Source: Deltaproteobacteria bacterium HGW-Deltaproteobacteria-4 (lineage in GTDB: Bacteria > Desulfobacterota > Desulfuromonadia > Desulfuromonadales > UBA2197). Taken from it: 64,000 bases of DNA. The stretch lies in assembly GCA_002841765.1 (NCBI GenBank), contig PHAV01000010.1, positions 62,001 to 126,000 of the forward strand. Reading direction: 5' to 3'. A program made the position numbers and the translations under genes. The notes under the pieces are model-generated. The model made no database searches. It saw only the letters and a list, made by a program, of their open reading frames with translations, and was not told where the DNA came from. This document shows, one piece after another, positions 33,819 through 43,078 of the stretch; position 1 is the stretch's first letter, and each line of letters begins with the position of its first letter.

Positions 33819-35849
33819 TCAAGAATTCTGCCGGTAGGTTTTGTTTTTTTTGTCGAGCGCTCCTAAGAAGAGAGGCGTCAGCAAATCCCTCAGAAGCATT
33901 ACCCCCGGCCTAGACAGGTGATTACCATCAATATAGAGGGACTTTCCCTCCAAACGGGTGATGCACGCACCAGACTTACACAATACTTCGGCTGGGTCTG
34001 GAAAATAAAGGCCGTCATGACGTGCCTCCTTCAATAGACGATTCATCAACTCCATTCGCTGGTTATGTTCTGTCAACGGCTGTGAAACTTTGTTGATGTT
34101 TCCGTAGATCGCGTTTTTAGCCAAGGCATGCGAGACGTTATAGCTGTAGCTCGGGACGTCCTTAATAATCCACAAATCGACACCATTATCCCGAAAAAAG
34201 TTAATGGTATCGACTAAACTCTCTTCAAAGATGTGGTTTCTTTCGGCAGTATTTCGGGAGAGAATATATCCACCATCCTCACGGTCGGTTGAATATTTTG
34301 CCCAGAATGCAGACAATATGACCGTTTTTATCTGCTTCTCTATGACGAGGCGGAACATTGCATCGTTGAACTCCTTGCGCACGTCACTTCTTTTATTCTT
34401 CTTGTAGACATAAGTGCCCAACAGCGGGGGATTGGAGGCATAAGCCGTGTACCAACCGGTAAGGCCATAGGCTTTAGCCAGTTCGTCCAGAACCGGGACG
34501 AGCATGTCGGCGTGACTGTCTCCCCAGAGGAGGAAATCCGGCACTCCATTCGAAGATTTGCCGATACCTTGTATCTGTCGTTTTCCGATCTTTCCTTCAG
34601 AAAGTTCAAACCCCGGGTTGTGGATTATATTTTCGCTGGTATTCAAGTATGCAATGGCAGAATCAGGAAAACGAGATGGCGCGCCCTTAGCACCATACGC
34701 TATTCCGGCACCGATTACCGCTAGGATGAGTAGTTGTGCAAAAGAGGCGATAAAAAGGGGCTGGCGTTCGGTAAAGATTTGACGACGGCGAAACGGTTGT
34801 TCGACAAACAAGTAGGTCAAAATGGCACCGGCCACACTCAGCAGGAGCATCAGGGTGGCAGTGCTGAGACCAAGTTTTTCGTCGGCCGTCAAATATTTAG
34901 CAAAGACCAGAGCCGGCCAGTGCCAGAGGTAAAGGGAGTAAGAGATTAGCCCGACTGCAACGCACGGTTTAAGGCTCAGCAATTTACCGGTAAGCGTTGT
35001 CCGGCCGCCTCCAGCAGTATTGCCCCAGATAACGAAGAATGCTCCGGTCGACGCGAGGAATTGGGCTGTGAGGGTATTGGATAACGGCAGCAGCGTCACG
35101 ATTGCTTCAACATCGTAGAGTATGACTGCAGCGAAAATCGCCACCATTCCGCCGATGCCAGCGATTTCCTGAAGTAGGTGACTACTGTGTCGGGCTGTTG
35201 CTGTTGTTCTTTTCCCGACGGAAAGAAGTGCGCCGAGCATCAGTTCCCATCCACGGGTGTGGAGCATGTAGAATGCCGTTTCTGGATAATTTTCACTCCA
35301 GATGCGCAAACTTAGCGATACGATCGTTAGTATCAGAATCAGTCGACCGAGATGGCGGGGAAAAAATTTAAAGAAGAGGACCAGAATCAGAGGGAAAAAA
35401 ATATAAAACTGCTCTTCAACTGCCAGCGACCAGGTGTGGAGTAGCGGCATCAATTCAGCTGCTTCGCCAAAGTAGCCAGAGGTTTGTTTCCAAAAGTACA
35501 CATTGGAAGAAAATCCCGCTAACGCCGCCGCTGATTTTCCAAAACTGACAAAGTCAGGAGGGAGGAGTATAAACCAAGCAATGATTGCGGTGAGGACGGT
35601 AGTCACGAACATCGCCGGTAGGATGCGGCGAAAGCGACGCTCGTAGAACTGGATGATGGAAAAACACTTATTATCCAATTCCTTGAGAATGAGTGAAGTG
35701 ATCAAAAAACCAGAAATGACAAAGAAGACATCGACACCGACAAAGCCGCCGTCAAAACCGGAGTAGCCAGCATGAAAAAACAGCACGACCAGTACCGCGA
35801 CCGCGCGAAGACCATCTACATCCGCTCTGTACTTGATGTCAGACATCAA
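33819..35849 (-). CDS. Membrane acyltransferase with C-terminal SGNH domain (OafA/YrhL type)
   Basis: Integral membrane O-acyltransferase of 676 residues likely to acetylate a surface glycan such as O-antigen. The N-terminal acyltransferase-3 domain (YRADVDGLRAVAVLVVLFFH..., about ten helices to residue 375) joins an extracytoplasmic SGNH hydrolase-like domain with LLWGDSHADM and a late DGNHLSRPG. The start overlaps the trpF stop by 4 bp. It has no metabolic link with tryptophan synthesis and reads AT-richer than its neighbours, so it looks like an insertion into the trp operon. Confidence 0.9.
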   Translation of the reverse strand: MMSDIKYRADVDGLRAVAVLVVLFFHAGYSGFDGGFVGVDVFFVISGFLITSLILKELDNKCFSIIQFYERRFRRILPAMFVTTVLTAIIAWFILLPPDFVSFGKSAAALAGFSSNVYFWKQTSGYFGEAAELMPLLHTWSLAVEEQFYIFFPLILVLFFKFFPRHLGRLILILTIVSLSLRIWSENYPETAFYMLHTRGWELMLGALLSVGKRTTATARHSSHLLQEIAGIGGMVAIFAAVILYDVEAIVTLLPLSNTLTAQFLASTGAFFVIWGNTAGGGRTTLTGKLLSLKPCVAVGLISYSLYLWHWPALVFAKYLTADEKLGLSTATLMLLLSVAGAILTYLFVEQPFRRRQIFTERQPLFIASFAQLLILAVIGAGIAYGAKGAPSRFPDSAIAYLNTSENIIHNPGFELSEGKIGKRQIQGIGKSSNGVPDFLLWGDSHADMLVPVLDELAKAYGLTGWYTAYASNPPLLGTYVYKKNKRSDVRKEFNDAMFRLVIEKQIKTVILSAFWAKYSTDREDGGYILSRNTAERNHIFEESLVDTINFFRDNGVDLWIIKDVPSYSYNVSHALAKNAIYGNINKVSQPLTEHNQRMELMNRLLKEARHDGLYFPDPAEVLCKSGACITRLEGKSLYIDGNHLSRPGVMLLRDLLTPLFLGALDKKNKTYRQNS

Positions 35850-36490
35850 TTTCTCATTTCCGAAATAATTGTTGTTCTATTGGAGTGGTGCACTCCCTTG
35901 ATAAAGGCCGCGACTTTTTTTCGATCCTTGCGACCTGGAGCGTCTTCGACGCCGCTGGAGACGTCAACTCCATAGGGCCGGACCGTTTGAATCGCTGCGG
36001 CGACATTTTCGGGGGTGAGGCCGCCGGCGAGAATCAAAGGACGTTGTTTGGCTATTTCGGCGGCAATCTCCCAGCTAGAGAGGACGCCGGTGCCGCCGAA
36101 CGCTCCTGCAACCCAGGCATCAATGAGAATACCGCTGGCTGGGTAAGCATTGAAATCGGTGAAGGTTACATCCTCTCTGATCCGCAGGGCGCGGATCGAA
36201 CGCCGTGGCGCTTTCCGCACAATTTCCGGGGTTTCATCACCGTGATACTGAATCACATCCAGATGGCAGTGATCGGCAACTTCCTGAACAATGCGGGGAT
36301 CTTCGTTAACAAAGAGCCCCACCACCGTCACAAACGGCGGGAGTTTAGCGATGATTGCCTGCGCCTTGTCGGGTGTAATGGCCCGCGGACTCCGTTCGTA
36401 AAAGACAAAGCCAAGCGCATCAACCCCGCAATCGACGGCGTGTAGAGCATCGTCAATCTCAGTGATACCGCAGATCTTTATTTTGACCAT
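35846..36490 (-). CDS. trpF: Phosphoribosylanthranilate isomerase
   Basis: Amadori rearrangement step of tryptophan synthesis. The 214 residues start VKIKICGITEIDDALHAV (catalytic Cys), with VGLFVNE, IDAW and LAGGLTPENVAAAI and GVDVSSGVED near the end. It lies 8 bases after trpB2 and overlaps the acyltransferase gene by 4 bp. Confidence 0.95.
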   Translation of the reverse strand: MVKIKICGITEIDDALHAVDCGVDALGFVFYERSPRAITPDKAQAIIAKLPPFVTVVGLFVNEDPRIVQEVADHCHLDVIQYHGDETPEIVRKAPRRSIRALRIREDVTFTDFNAYPASGILIDAWVAGAFGGTGVLSSWEIAAEIAKQRPLILAGGLTPENVAAAIQTVRPYGVDVSSGVEDAPGRKDRKKVAAFIKGVHHSNRTTIISEMRN

Positions 36491-36498
36491 GGGAACCC

Positions 36499-37854
36499 TT
36501 AAAAAGAAACCTTGGGCAGGTTCGCCAGAGATTCTTTGATCGCCTCAGCGGGGTACTCGAAGTCATCAAGTTTACCGGCCAAGTAATCGTCGTATGCCAC
36601 CATATCAACGTGACCGTGACCGGAGAGGTTGAAAAGGATGGTCTTCTCCTTCCCTTCTTCCTTGGCTTGCAGTACTTCATCGATAGCGCCGCGAATGGCG
36701 TGGGACGACTCCGGTGCCGGGATAATCCCCTCGCTGCGGGCAAAGAGGACAGCCGCTTCGAAGCAGGCAAGTTGTGGTACTGCTTTGGCCTCGACGATGC
36801 CGGCATGGACGAGTTGCGACACCAGGGGCGAAGCACCGTGGTAACGCAGACCACCGGCGTGGATACCCGGCGGCATGTAGTCGTGACCAAGCGTGTACAT
36901 CTTGGCGACCGGAGCCATCTTGGCGGTGTCGCCGTAATCGAAGGCATACACACCTTTGGTCAGGGTCGGGCAGCTCGTCGGCTCAATGGCGAGGATGCGC
37001 ACATTCTTGCCGGCCGCTTTATCGGCAGCAAAAGGGAAGCCGATGCCGGCGAAGTTGGAGCCGCCGCCGTGGCAGCCGATGACGACATCGGGATAATCGC
37101 CAACCATGGCCATTTGTTCCTTGGCTTCGATGCCAATGATGGTCTGATGCAGGCAAACATGATTGAGAACGCTCCCCAGTGCATAGCGGGTGTCGTCGCG
37201 GGTGGCGGCATCCTCAACCGCTTCACTGATGGCGATGCCGAGGGAACCATTGCTATCAGGGTGAGCAGCAAGGATGGAACGCCCGGCATTAGTCTGGTTC
37301 GACGGCGAAGGGATGACGTTCGCCCCCCAGAGCTGCATCATGCTCTTGCGATAAGGCTTCTGCTGGAAAGAGACTTTGACCATGTAAACGGTACATTCAA
37401 GGCCAAACATCTGGCAGGCCAGAGCAATGGACGAGCCCCATTGGCCGGCGCCGGTCTCACTGGCGATGCGCTTGGTTCCGGCGATTTTGTTGTAGTAGGC
37501 CTGGGGGATGGCAGTATTCGGCTTGTGCGAACCGGCTGGGGAACCCCCTTCATATTTATAATAAATTTTGCACGAAGTGCCGAGAGCCTTCTCCAGGCGA
37601 TGGGCGCGGAAGAGGGGAGCTGGACGCCAAAGCTTGTAGATCTCGCGCACCGGTTCCGGAATGTCGATCCAACGCTGCTGCGACACTTCCTGTTCAATGA
37701 GTCCCATGGGGAAGAGAGGGAGCAAATCGTCGGGGCTGACCGGCTGCATCGTCCCGGGATGAATGACCGGCGCCAGGGGCCCCGGCATGTCAGGGATGAT
37801 ATTGTACCACTGTTTGGGAATACGGTCTTCGGGGAGGAGGATTTTGGTTTGCAT
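36499..37854 (-). CDS. trpB2: TrpB2-type tryptophan synthase beta-like protein
   Basis: PLP enzyme of the TrpB2 family, 451 residues, longer than TrpB1 and usually not dependent on TrpA. Visible are [19 protein letters not shown] with the PLP lysine, [22 protein letters not shown] and [11 protein letters not shown]. Such proteins may salvage free indole or act with other partners. The ATG at 37854 is preferred over upstream in-frame starts because AAGGAG lies 6 bases before it. Having both TrpB forms in one operon is seen in some anaerobes. Confidence 0.92.
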   Translation of the reverse strand: MQTKILLPEDRIPKQWYNIIPDMPGPLAPVIHPGTMQPVSPDDLLPLFPMGLIEQEVSQQRWIDIPEPVREIYKLWRPAPLFRAHRLEKALGTSCKIYYKYEGGSPAGSHKPNTAIPQAYYNKIAGTKRIASETGAGQWGSSIALACQMFGLECTVYMVKVSFQQKPYRKSMMQLWGANVIPSPSNQTNAGRSILAAHPDSNGSLGIAISEAVEDAATRDDTRYALGSVLNHVCLHQTIIGIEAKEQMAMVGDYPDVVIGCHGGGSNFAGIGFPFAADKAAGKNVRILAIEPTSCPTLTKGVYAFDYGDTAKMAPVAKMYTLGHDYMPPGIHAGGLRYHGASPLVSQLVHAGIVEAKAVPQLACFEAAVLFARSEGIIPAPESSHAIRGAIDEVLQAKEEGKEKTILFNLSGHGHVDMVAYDDYLAGKLDDFEYPAEAIKESLANLPKVSF

Positions 37855-37878
37855 GATGATCTCCTTGGATGACATTAT

Positions 37879-37927
37879 GTAGGGGCGACGCATGCGTCGC
37901 CCTGGGCAAGGCATGCCTTGCCCCTAC
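37879..37927. repeat. Double palindrome between trpC and trpB2
   Basis: Two perfect 20-bp palindromes stand back to back: 37883-37902 (GGGCGACGCATGCGTCGCCC) and 37904-37923 (GGGCAAGGCATGCCTTGCCC), enclosed by GTAG and CTAC ends. It looks like an interspersed repeat unit placed in a spacer. Confidence 0.72.
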
Positions 37928-37933
37928 GTACAA

Positions 37934-38734
37934 TTAATCTAAAAATTCTTCGAGCTTCGCTCCAATATCTTCTTCACGCATTAACGCCTCGCCGATAAGG
38001 AATGCCCCGGCGCCGGCAGTCAGAAGGCGTTTAATGTGAGTACGGTTGTTGATGCCGCTCTCGGCGACGACGAAGCGATCAGCAGGGATCAAAGGACGCA
38101 GCCGTTCTGTCGTCCCGAGATCGGTGACAAAGGTGCGCAGCGAGCGGTTGTTGATGCCGATCAGTTCACAATCCGTCTGCAGTGCCAGTTCCAGTTCCGC
38201 CTCATCGTGAACTTCGAGGAGGACGTCAAGATGGAGTTCGCTCGCCAGAGAGGCAAAGTCACGTAGTTGCTGCAGGTCGAGCATCGCCGCAATCAGCAAG
38301 ATGGCATCGGCACCGTAAGCACGGGCCTCGACAATCTGATAGGGATCGCAGATGAAATCCTTGCGCAACAGCGGCAGGCTGACCTGTTCACGGATGAGTC
38401 CGAGATAGCCGAGATGGCCGAAGAAGAATTTTTCGTCGGTGAGGATCGAGAGGCAGGTGGCACCGTGCGTCTGATAGGTCTCGGCAATAGTGAGCGGATC
38501 GAAATCAGAGCGGATAATCCCCTTGCTCGGCGACCCCTTTTTAACCTCGGCGATGATCGCTGTGCCTCCCGATTCATGCATGGTACGCAGAGCACGGATG
38601 AATCCCCGGGGCTGATCCTCGGCCAGAGAGAGGCGGTCGTGGAGGCGCGTCAGTGGGAATTTTGCCTGGGCGACAGCTACCTCTTCGCGTTTATAGGCGA
38701 CGATTTTTTGCAGGATGTCAGGGGTGTTGGTCAT
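37934..38734 (-). CDS. trpC: Indole-3-glycerol phosphate synthase
   Basis: Closes the indole ring from CdRP. The 266 residues carry AEVKKGSPSKGII with catalytic lysine, SILTDEKFFFGHLGYL, LLRKDFI, ADAILLIAAML, GINNRSLRTF and VAESGI. It is a monofunctional TrpC, separate from TrpF. It lies 12 bases downstream of trpD in the trp run. Confidence 0.96.
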   Translation of the reverse strand: MTNTPDILQKIVAYKREEVAVAQAKFPLTRLHDRLSLAEDQPRGFIRALRTMHESGGTAIIAEVKKGSPSKGIIRSDFDPLTIAETYQTHGATCLSILTDEKFFFGHLGYLGLIREQVSLPLLRKDFICDPYQIVEARAYGADAILLIAAMLDLQQLRDFASLASELHLDVLLEVHDEAELELALQTDCELIGINNRSLRTFVTDLGTTERLRPLIPADRFVVAESGINNRTHIKRLLTAGAGAFLIGEALMREEDIGAKLEEFLD

Positions 38735-38746
38735 GTTGTTTCCGTG

Positions 38747-39799
38747 TTATGGGTTGGTCAATTGCGCCAACTTCTCGATCTGCGCCAGAGCGCGGCGAGA
38801 ATCGATCGCCTCGGCGGCGAGCTTGAGGCCCTCCAGCGGAGTGGCCACCTTGCCGGCAGCCACCAAGGCAAAGGCAGCGTTGAGAAGAACGACGTCGCGT
38901 TTCGGACCACGCTCTCCGGCAAGGACGGCGCGGACGATGACGGCATTTCCCTGAGCGTTGCCACCGCCTAGATCGGCCATGCTGCAGGGTTGCAAGCTGA
39001 ACTCCTCCGGAGTGATGCTTCCGATTTTCACACCGTCTGCGGTCACCGTCGCGATCGTGGTGGCGCCGGTCAAGGTGATTTCGTCCATGCCGTCGCTGCC
39101 GCAGACGACGAAGCCTTTGCGGCAGCCGAGGTTGTGCAGCACCTGGGCGAGGGTCTCGACGAGATCTTCGCGGTAAACGCCCATGACTTGACAGTCAGCC
39201 TTGGCCGGGTTGGTCAAGGGGCCGAGGATGTTGAAAATGGTTCGAATCCCGATCTCCTTGCGCGGCCCGATGGCATACTTCATCGCCCCATGCAGGGCCG
39301 GAGCAAAGAGAAAGCCGAGACCTATCTCGTTGATGCAGCGCTCAACGACTTCCGGGGTCACATCGAGGTTGACGCCGAGGGCTTCAAGGACATCGGCGCT
39401 GCCGCAGGCGGAGGAGACGGAACGGTTGCCGTGTTTGGCGACCTTGACGCCGCAGGCTGAGACGACAAAGGCAACGGTGGTTGAGATGTTAAAGGTGTTG
39501 GTGCCATCGCCGCCAGTCCCGACGACATCGAGGATCGTCTCCTGATCAAGATTGATGTCGTCGCGATCGATATCGAGGACATTACGGCCGACCCGGATCG
39601 GCGTGGCGCGCTCGCGCATAACACGGGCGGCCCCGGTGATCTCGGCAACGGTCTCTCCCTTCATGCGCAGGGCAGTAATGAAGGCGCCGATCTGCGCCGG
39701 AGTCGCGCCGCCGGACATGATCTGGTCCATGACCTCGATCATCTCCCCTTCCGAGAGATCCTGGCGTTCCACAACTTTTGCAATGGCGCTCTTGATCAT
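38747..39799 (-). CDS. trpD: Anthranilate phosphoribosyltransferase
   Basis: Adds phosphoribose to anthranilate. The 350 residues include [15 protein letters not shown] for PRPP binding, [21 protein letters not shown] and [14 protein letters not shown], all family signatures. It is not fused to TrpG. It lies 46 bases after trpG. Confidence 0.96.
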   Translation of the reverse strand: MIKSAIAKVVERQDLSEGEMIEVMDQIMSGGATPAQIGAFITALRMKGETVAEITGAARVMRERATPIRVGRNVLDIDRDDINLDQETILDVVGTGGDGTNTFNISTTVAFVVSACGVKVAKHGNRSVSSACGSADVLEALGVNLDVTPEVVERCINEIGLGFLFAPALHGAMKYAIGPRKEIGIRTIFNILGPLTNPAKADCQVMGVYREDLVETLAQVLHNLGCRKGFVVCGSDGMDEITLTGATTIATVTADGVKIGSITPEEFSLQPCSMADLGGGNAQGNAVIVRAVLAGERGPKRDVVLLNAAFALVAAGKVATPLEGLKLAAEAIDSRRALAQIEKLAQLTNP

Positions 39800-39845
39800 G
39801 ACAACTCCTTCTTGGGGGCAATTACAAGCATCTCCCCTACAAAAC

Positions 39846-40412
39846 TCAGGTCATCTCCAGAAAGTTTTTCAACAGTTTTTTGCCTTCGACCGTCAAGATC
39901 GATTCCGGATGGAACTGGACACCCCACAGCGACTGGACACGGTGTTCGACAGCCATGATTTCATGGTCGGTCGTCCAAGCGCTGATGCGCAGGCAGGAGG
40001 GGATCGATTTGCGTTCGATGACCAGGGAATGGTAGCGCGTCGCTTCAAAGGGATTGCTGAGGCCGCGAAAGAGTCCGGTGCCGTCATGGTGGATTTCGCT
40101 GATCTTGCCGTGCATCAATTTTCCGGCACGAACGATCTTGCCGCCAAATGCTTCGCCTATGGCCTGATGGCCAAGACACACACCTAAAATCGGGATGCGG
40201 CCGGAAAAGTGGCGGATGGTCTCAACCGAAATCCCTGCTTCTGCCGGTGTTCCAGGCCCAGGCGAGACCACAATGCGGCGCGGATGCTTCGCCTCGATCT
40301 CTTGCATGGTGATGGCATCATTGCGATAAACTTCGACTTCTGTCCCAAGTTCTTGAAAATATTGAACGAGATTATAGGTAAAGGAGTCGTAATTATCGAG
40401 CATGAGTAGCAT
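39846..40412 (-). CDS. trpG: Anthranilate/aminodeoxychorismate synthase glutamine amidotransferase subunit
   Basis: Supplies ammonia from glutamine for anthranilate (and perhaps p-aminobenzoate) synthesis. The 188 residues have [24 protein letters not shown], the catalytic Cys in [17 protein letters not shown] and the His-Glu pair in GVQFHPES. It is the first gene of the visible trp run. The expected partner trpE is not upstream: the next gene is an unrelated methyltransferase behind a terminator. The ATG at 40412 has AGGGG 7 bases before it. Confidence 0.94.
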   Translation of the reverse strand: MLLMLDNYDSFTYNLVQYFQELGTEVEVYRNDAITMQEIEAKHPRRIVVSPGPGTPAEAGISVETIRHFSGRIPILGVCLGHQAIGEAFGGKIVRAGKLMHGKISEIHHDGTGLFRGLSNPFEATRYHSLVIERKSIPSCLRISAWTTDHEIMAVEHRVQSLWGVQFHPESILTVEGKKLLKNFLEMT

Positions 40413-40425
40413 GAAAATACCCCTG

Positions 40426-40488
40426 TCAAAAGAAAATGGCAGCTTTATTCGGGTTACGGAAATAATTAAATAGCAAAGAAGTGCACAT
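40426..40488 (-). CDS. Possible small upstream ORF before trpG
   Basis: A 20-residue frame (MCTSLLFNYFRNPNKAAIFF) with AAGGAC 6 bases before its ATG ends 13 bases before the trpG start. It has no Trp codon, so it is not a classical trp leader. It is Phe-rich and could couple or modulate trpG translation. It may also be chance. Confidence 0.3.
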   Translation of the reverse strand: MCTSLLFNYFRNPNKAAIFF

Positions 40489-40557
40489 TAATAGTCCTTT
40501 TCGTCAAGAATCTCAAGCTTAGAATCATTGGCGGGTACGGCGCATTGGTCTGTTAGA

Positions 40558-40587
40558 TGAAAAAACCCGCCACAATTTCGGGCGGGC
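40558..40587 (-). terminator. Terminator between the methyltransferase gene and the trp run
   Basis: The minus strand has arms GGCGGG-type (40581-40586 with 40566-40571) followed by a T run. It ends the upstream methyltransferase transcript and implies a separate promoter for trpG. Confidence 0.75.
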
Positions 40588-40640
40588 ACTTTCTTCGATG
40601 AATAGTTCACAGGTCAAGCAGACATAAAGCTGGCCAAGTG

Positions 40641-41432
40641 CTACTTGATATCACGACGCGTGGCAAAAATCAGGATTTTTTGATCAGTGAAGCTCTCAAC
40701 TTCACCGGCAAAGGTTTCGAGCTTGAAGTAGTCCTGCACCTTGGCCGGAGCGTCGATAAAGGTTCGATTCAATTGTTGAACCGCTTCCCGACTCATACCT
40801 GTTCGTTTTGCCCACTCCTGAAACTCATGGGTTTTGGGAAGGATTTCCGTTTCACGGACATCAAAGCCTGCTTCATCGATCATTCTTACCCATTCCTCCT
40901 GCCGGTAGGACTGAACATGGGTAACATCTCGTGATTTTTCAATTTTCTGTAAAAATGCAGCGATCTCTTCCTCTTCGGGCAGAAGTGTGTCGACGATGAC
41001 CAGTCGGCCTTCTTTGCGGCGTAACACCCGGTGAAACTCCTTGAGCGCCCGCGGGACGTCCTGAAAGTGATGAGGGGCGATGCGACAGGTCAGGATGGTA
41101 AAGGCGCCGGAAGGGAAGGGAAGGTCTTCGGCATCGGCTTCGCGAAAGGTGACATTCTCAACCCCACCTTCTTCACTGATATATTCTTGCGCTTTTTTGA
41201 GCATTTGCATGGTCAGGTCGGAGGCGACGACGCTGCGGACATAAGGGGCAAAATAAAGCGCGGTGTGACCGCCACCACAGGCGACATCTAGCATCACGTC
41301 ATCCTGGGTCGGTTTGAGCAAGCGTACTGCCTCGGAGAGATCTTCTCCTTGGGCAAATCCTTTGTTGCGTACATAACCATCGGCAGTCCGTCCAAATTGT
41401 TCACGGACTTTATCCTTGAAGTTGCGGGCCAT
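40641..41432 (-). CDS. Class I SAM-dependent methyltransferase (UbiE-like)
   Basis: The 263 residues have a Methyltransf_11-type core: DVACGGGHTALYFAPYV (motif I), ASDLTMQML, READAEDLPFPSGAFTILTCRIAPHHF, and RLVIVDTLLPEEEE. The substrate is unknown; resemblance to UbiE/COQ5 suggests a small molecule or quinone. It is monocistronic, with its own terminator. Distinguishing it from arsenite or other methyltransferases is not possible by eye. Confidence 0.82.
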   Translation of the reverse strand: MARNFKDKVREQFGRTADGYVRNKGFAQGEDLSEAVRLLKPTQDDVMLDVACGGGHTALYFAPYVRSVVASDLTMQMLKKAQEYISEEGGVENVTFREADAEDLPFPSGAFTILTCRIAPHHFQDVPRALKEFHRVLRRKEGRLVIVDTLLPEEEEIAAFLQKIEKSRDVTHVQSYRQEEWVRMIDEAGFDVRETEILPKTHEFQEWAKRTGMSREAVQQLNRTFIDAPAKVQDYFKLETFAGEVESFTDQKILIFATRRDIK

Positions 41433-41588
41433 AAATTTCGCTATCCTTTGTGGCGGAATTTTCCGCGAAATGATGAATTATCAATATAGCACGAAAAAAG
41501 ACGCTTGAAAAGCGAACTTAAACAGTGAATTTATTGTCCCCCTTAATGTTGACAAGGAATGTTAACTTTACGGGCATCTGCGCCGTTC

Positions 41589-42905
41589 TTAGCCTTCTTT
41601 CCCTTCCTTTTTCTTGATCCTTTGCCAGTAATGCATGCGTTCACTTATCGTCTTTTCGTAGCCATGTTCGGTCGGCCGATAGTATTGCGTCCCCTGGAGA
41701 GCTTCCGGAAGATATTCCTGCGCGAGATAGCCTTTGCTTGAGTCGTGAGCATATCGATAACCTTGATGATAGCCGAGGTCCTTCATTAATTTGGTCGGGG
41801 CATTACGAATGTGAAGAGGGACCGGCAGGCCGCCGCTTTTACGCACTTCAGCCAAGGCTGCATCAATGCCGAGATAGGCAGCGTTGCTCTTGGGGGCGGT
41901 GGCGAGATAAGTGGCGGCCTGTGCCAGCGAGATGCGCCCTTCCGGCAAACCGATAAGATGGACGGCCTGTTGGGTGGCTACTGCCACCTGTAGAGCACGA
42001 GGGTCGGCATTGCCGATATCTTCGGAAGCGAGGATGACCATGCGCCGGGCAATAAAGATGGGATCCTCCCCGGCATCGAGCATCCGTGCCAGCCAGTACA
42101 GGGCGCCATCGGGATCGGAGCCGCGCATACTTTTTATAAAGGCGGAGATGATATTGTAATGCTCTTCAGCATTCTTGTCGTAACGGTTGGCGCGGCGTTG
42201 CAAGGCATCGCGGATAATATCGAGGGTGATAGTTTGCTGCGACGCCGAATCGGCCGCAACTTCGAGGGTGTTGAGGGCGATGCGGGCATCCCCCTGTGCC
42301 ATCTCCGCCAGGTAGTCAAGGGCCTCGGACTCGACCGTCAACTGCCGCTCGCCAAGGCCGCGCGGGTCGATGAGGGCGCGTTCGAGGAGGCGGCGGATCT
42401 CACTCTCCGGGAGGGGTTCAAGGACAAAGACCCGCGAGCGGGAAAGGAGGGCGGCATTGATCTCAAAGGAGGGATTTTCGGTGGTAGCGCCGATCAGCGA
42501 GATCTCGCCGCGTTCCACATAAGGGAGAAAAGCATCCTGCTGCGCCTTGTTGAAGCGATGGATTTCATCGACAAAAAGCAAGGTTTTACGTCCATGGTAG
42601 CGCCGTTCCTCCCGGGCTTTGGCGACGATCTCCCGCACCTCTTTGATCCCGTTAAGGACGGCAGAGAAGAAGACAAAGCGACTCTGGGTGGTCTGGGCGA
42701 TAACCTGAGCCAGGGTCGTCTTCCCGGTCCCTGGCGGCCCCCAGAAGATTGCAGAGGTGAGGCGGTCGGCTTCAATTAGTCGCCGCAGGATCTTTCCGTC
42801 GCCGATGAGGTGAGCTTGTCCGACCACTTCGTCAAGGCGCTGCGGACGCATCCGTTCCGAGAGAGGGCCGTTCTTTTCCGGGGCAATTTCGTCAAAGAGA
42901 TCCAT
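41589..42905 (-). CDS. rarA: Replication-associated recombination protein RarA (MgsA)
   Basis: AAA+ ATPase that acts at stalled replication forks. The 438 residues contain RPQRLDEVVGQAHL, FWGPPGTGKTTLAQ, LFVDEIHRFNKAQQDAFLPYVE, GATTENPSFEIN and the C-terminal MgsA domain (MRGSDPDGALYWLARMLDAGEDP and later KSNAAY). It stands alone between the methyltransferase and the autotransporter region. Confidence 0.94.
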   Translation of the reverse strand: MDLFDEIAPEKNGPLSERMRPQRLDEVVGQAHLIGDGKILRRLIEADRLTSAIFWGPPGTGKTTLAQVIAQTTQSRFVFFSAVLNGIKEVREIVAKAREERRYHGRKTLLFVDEIHRFNKAQQDAFLPYVERGEISLIGATTENPSFEINAALLSRSRVFVLEPLPESEIRRLLERALIDPRGLGERQLTVESEALDYLAEMAQGDARIALNTLEVAADSASQQTITLDIIRDALQRRANRYDKNAEEHYNIISAFIKSMRGSDPDGALYWLARMLDAGEDPIFIARRMVILASEDIGNADPRALQVAVATQQAVHLIGLPEGRISLAQAATYLATAPKSNAAYLGIDAALAEVRKSGGLPVPLHIRNAPTKLMKDLGYHQGYRYAHDSSKGYLAQEYLPEALQGTQYYRPTEHGYEKTISERMHYWQRIKKKEGKEG

Positions 42906-43014
42906 TAAATTATGTCCGTCACAATAAGGATATTTTCAACATAAGTTAGCATACGAAGATAAAGTTCGGCAATATGATGCCGTCTGTAGAGATTGCTGCA
43001 GCCTTGGTATATTC

Positions 43015-43056
43015 CAAAAAATTAAGGCCGCTCCCGAATGAAGGAGCGGCCTTAAT
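43015..43056 (-). terminator. Terminator of the autotransporter operon
   Basis: A 14-bp stem (43043-43056 with 43021-43034) on the minus strand is followed by a T run at 43020-43016. It lies 22 bases after the autotransporter stop. Confidence 0.8.
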
Positions 43057-43078
43057 GATCAAATGAAGAGAAAGAAGA

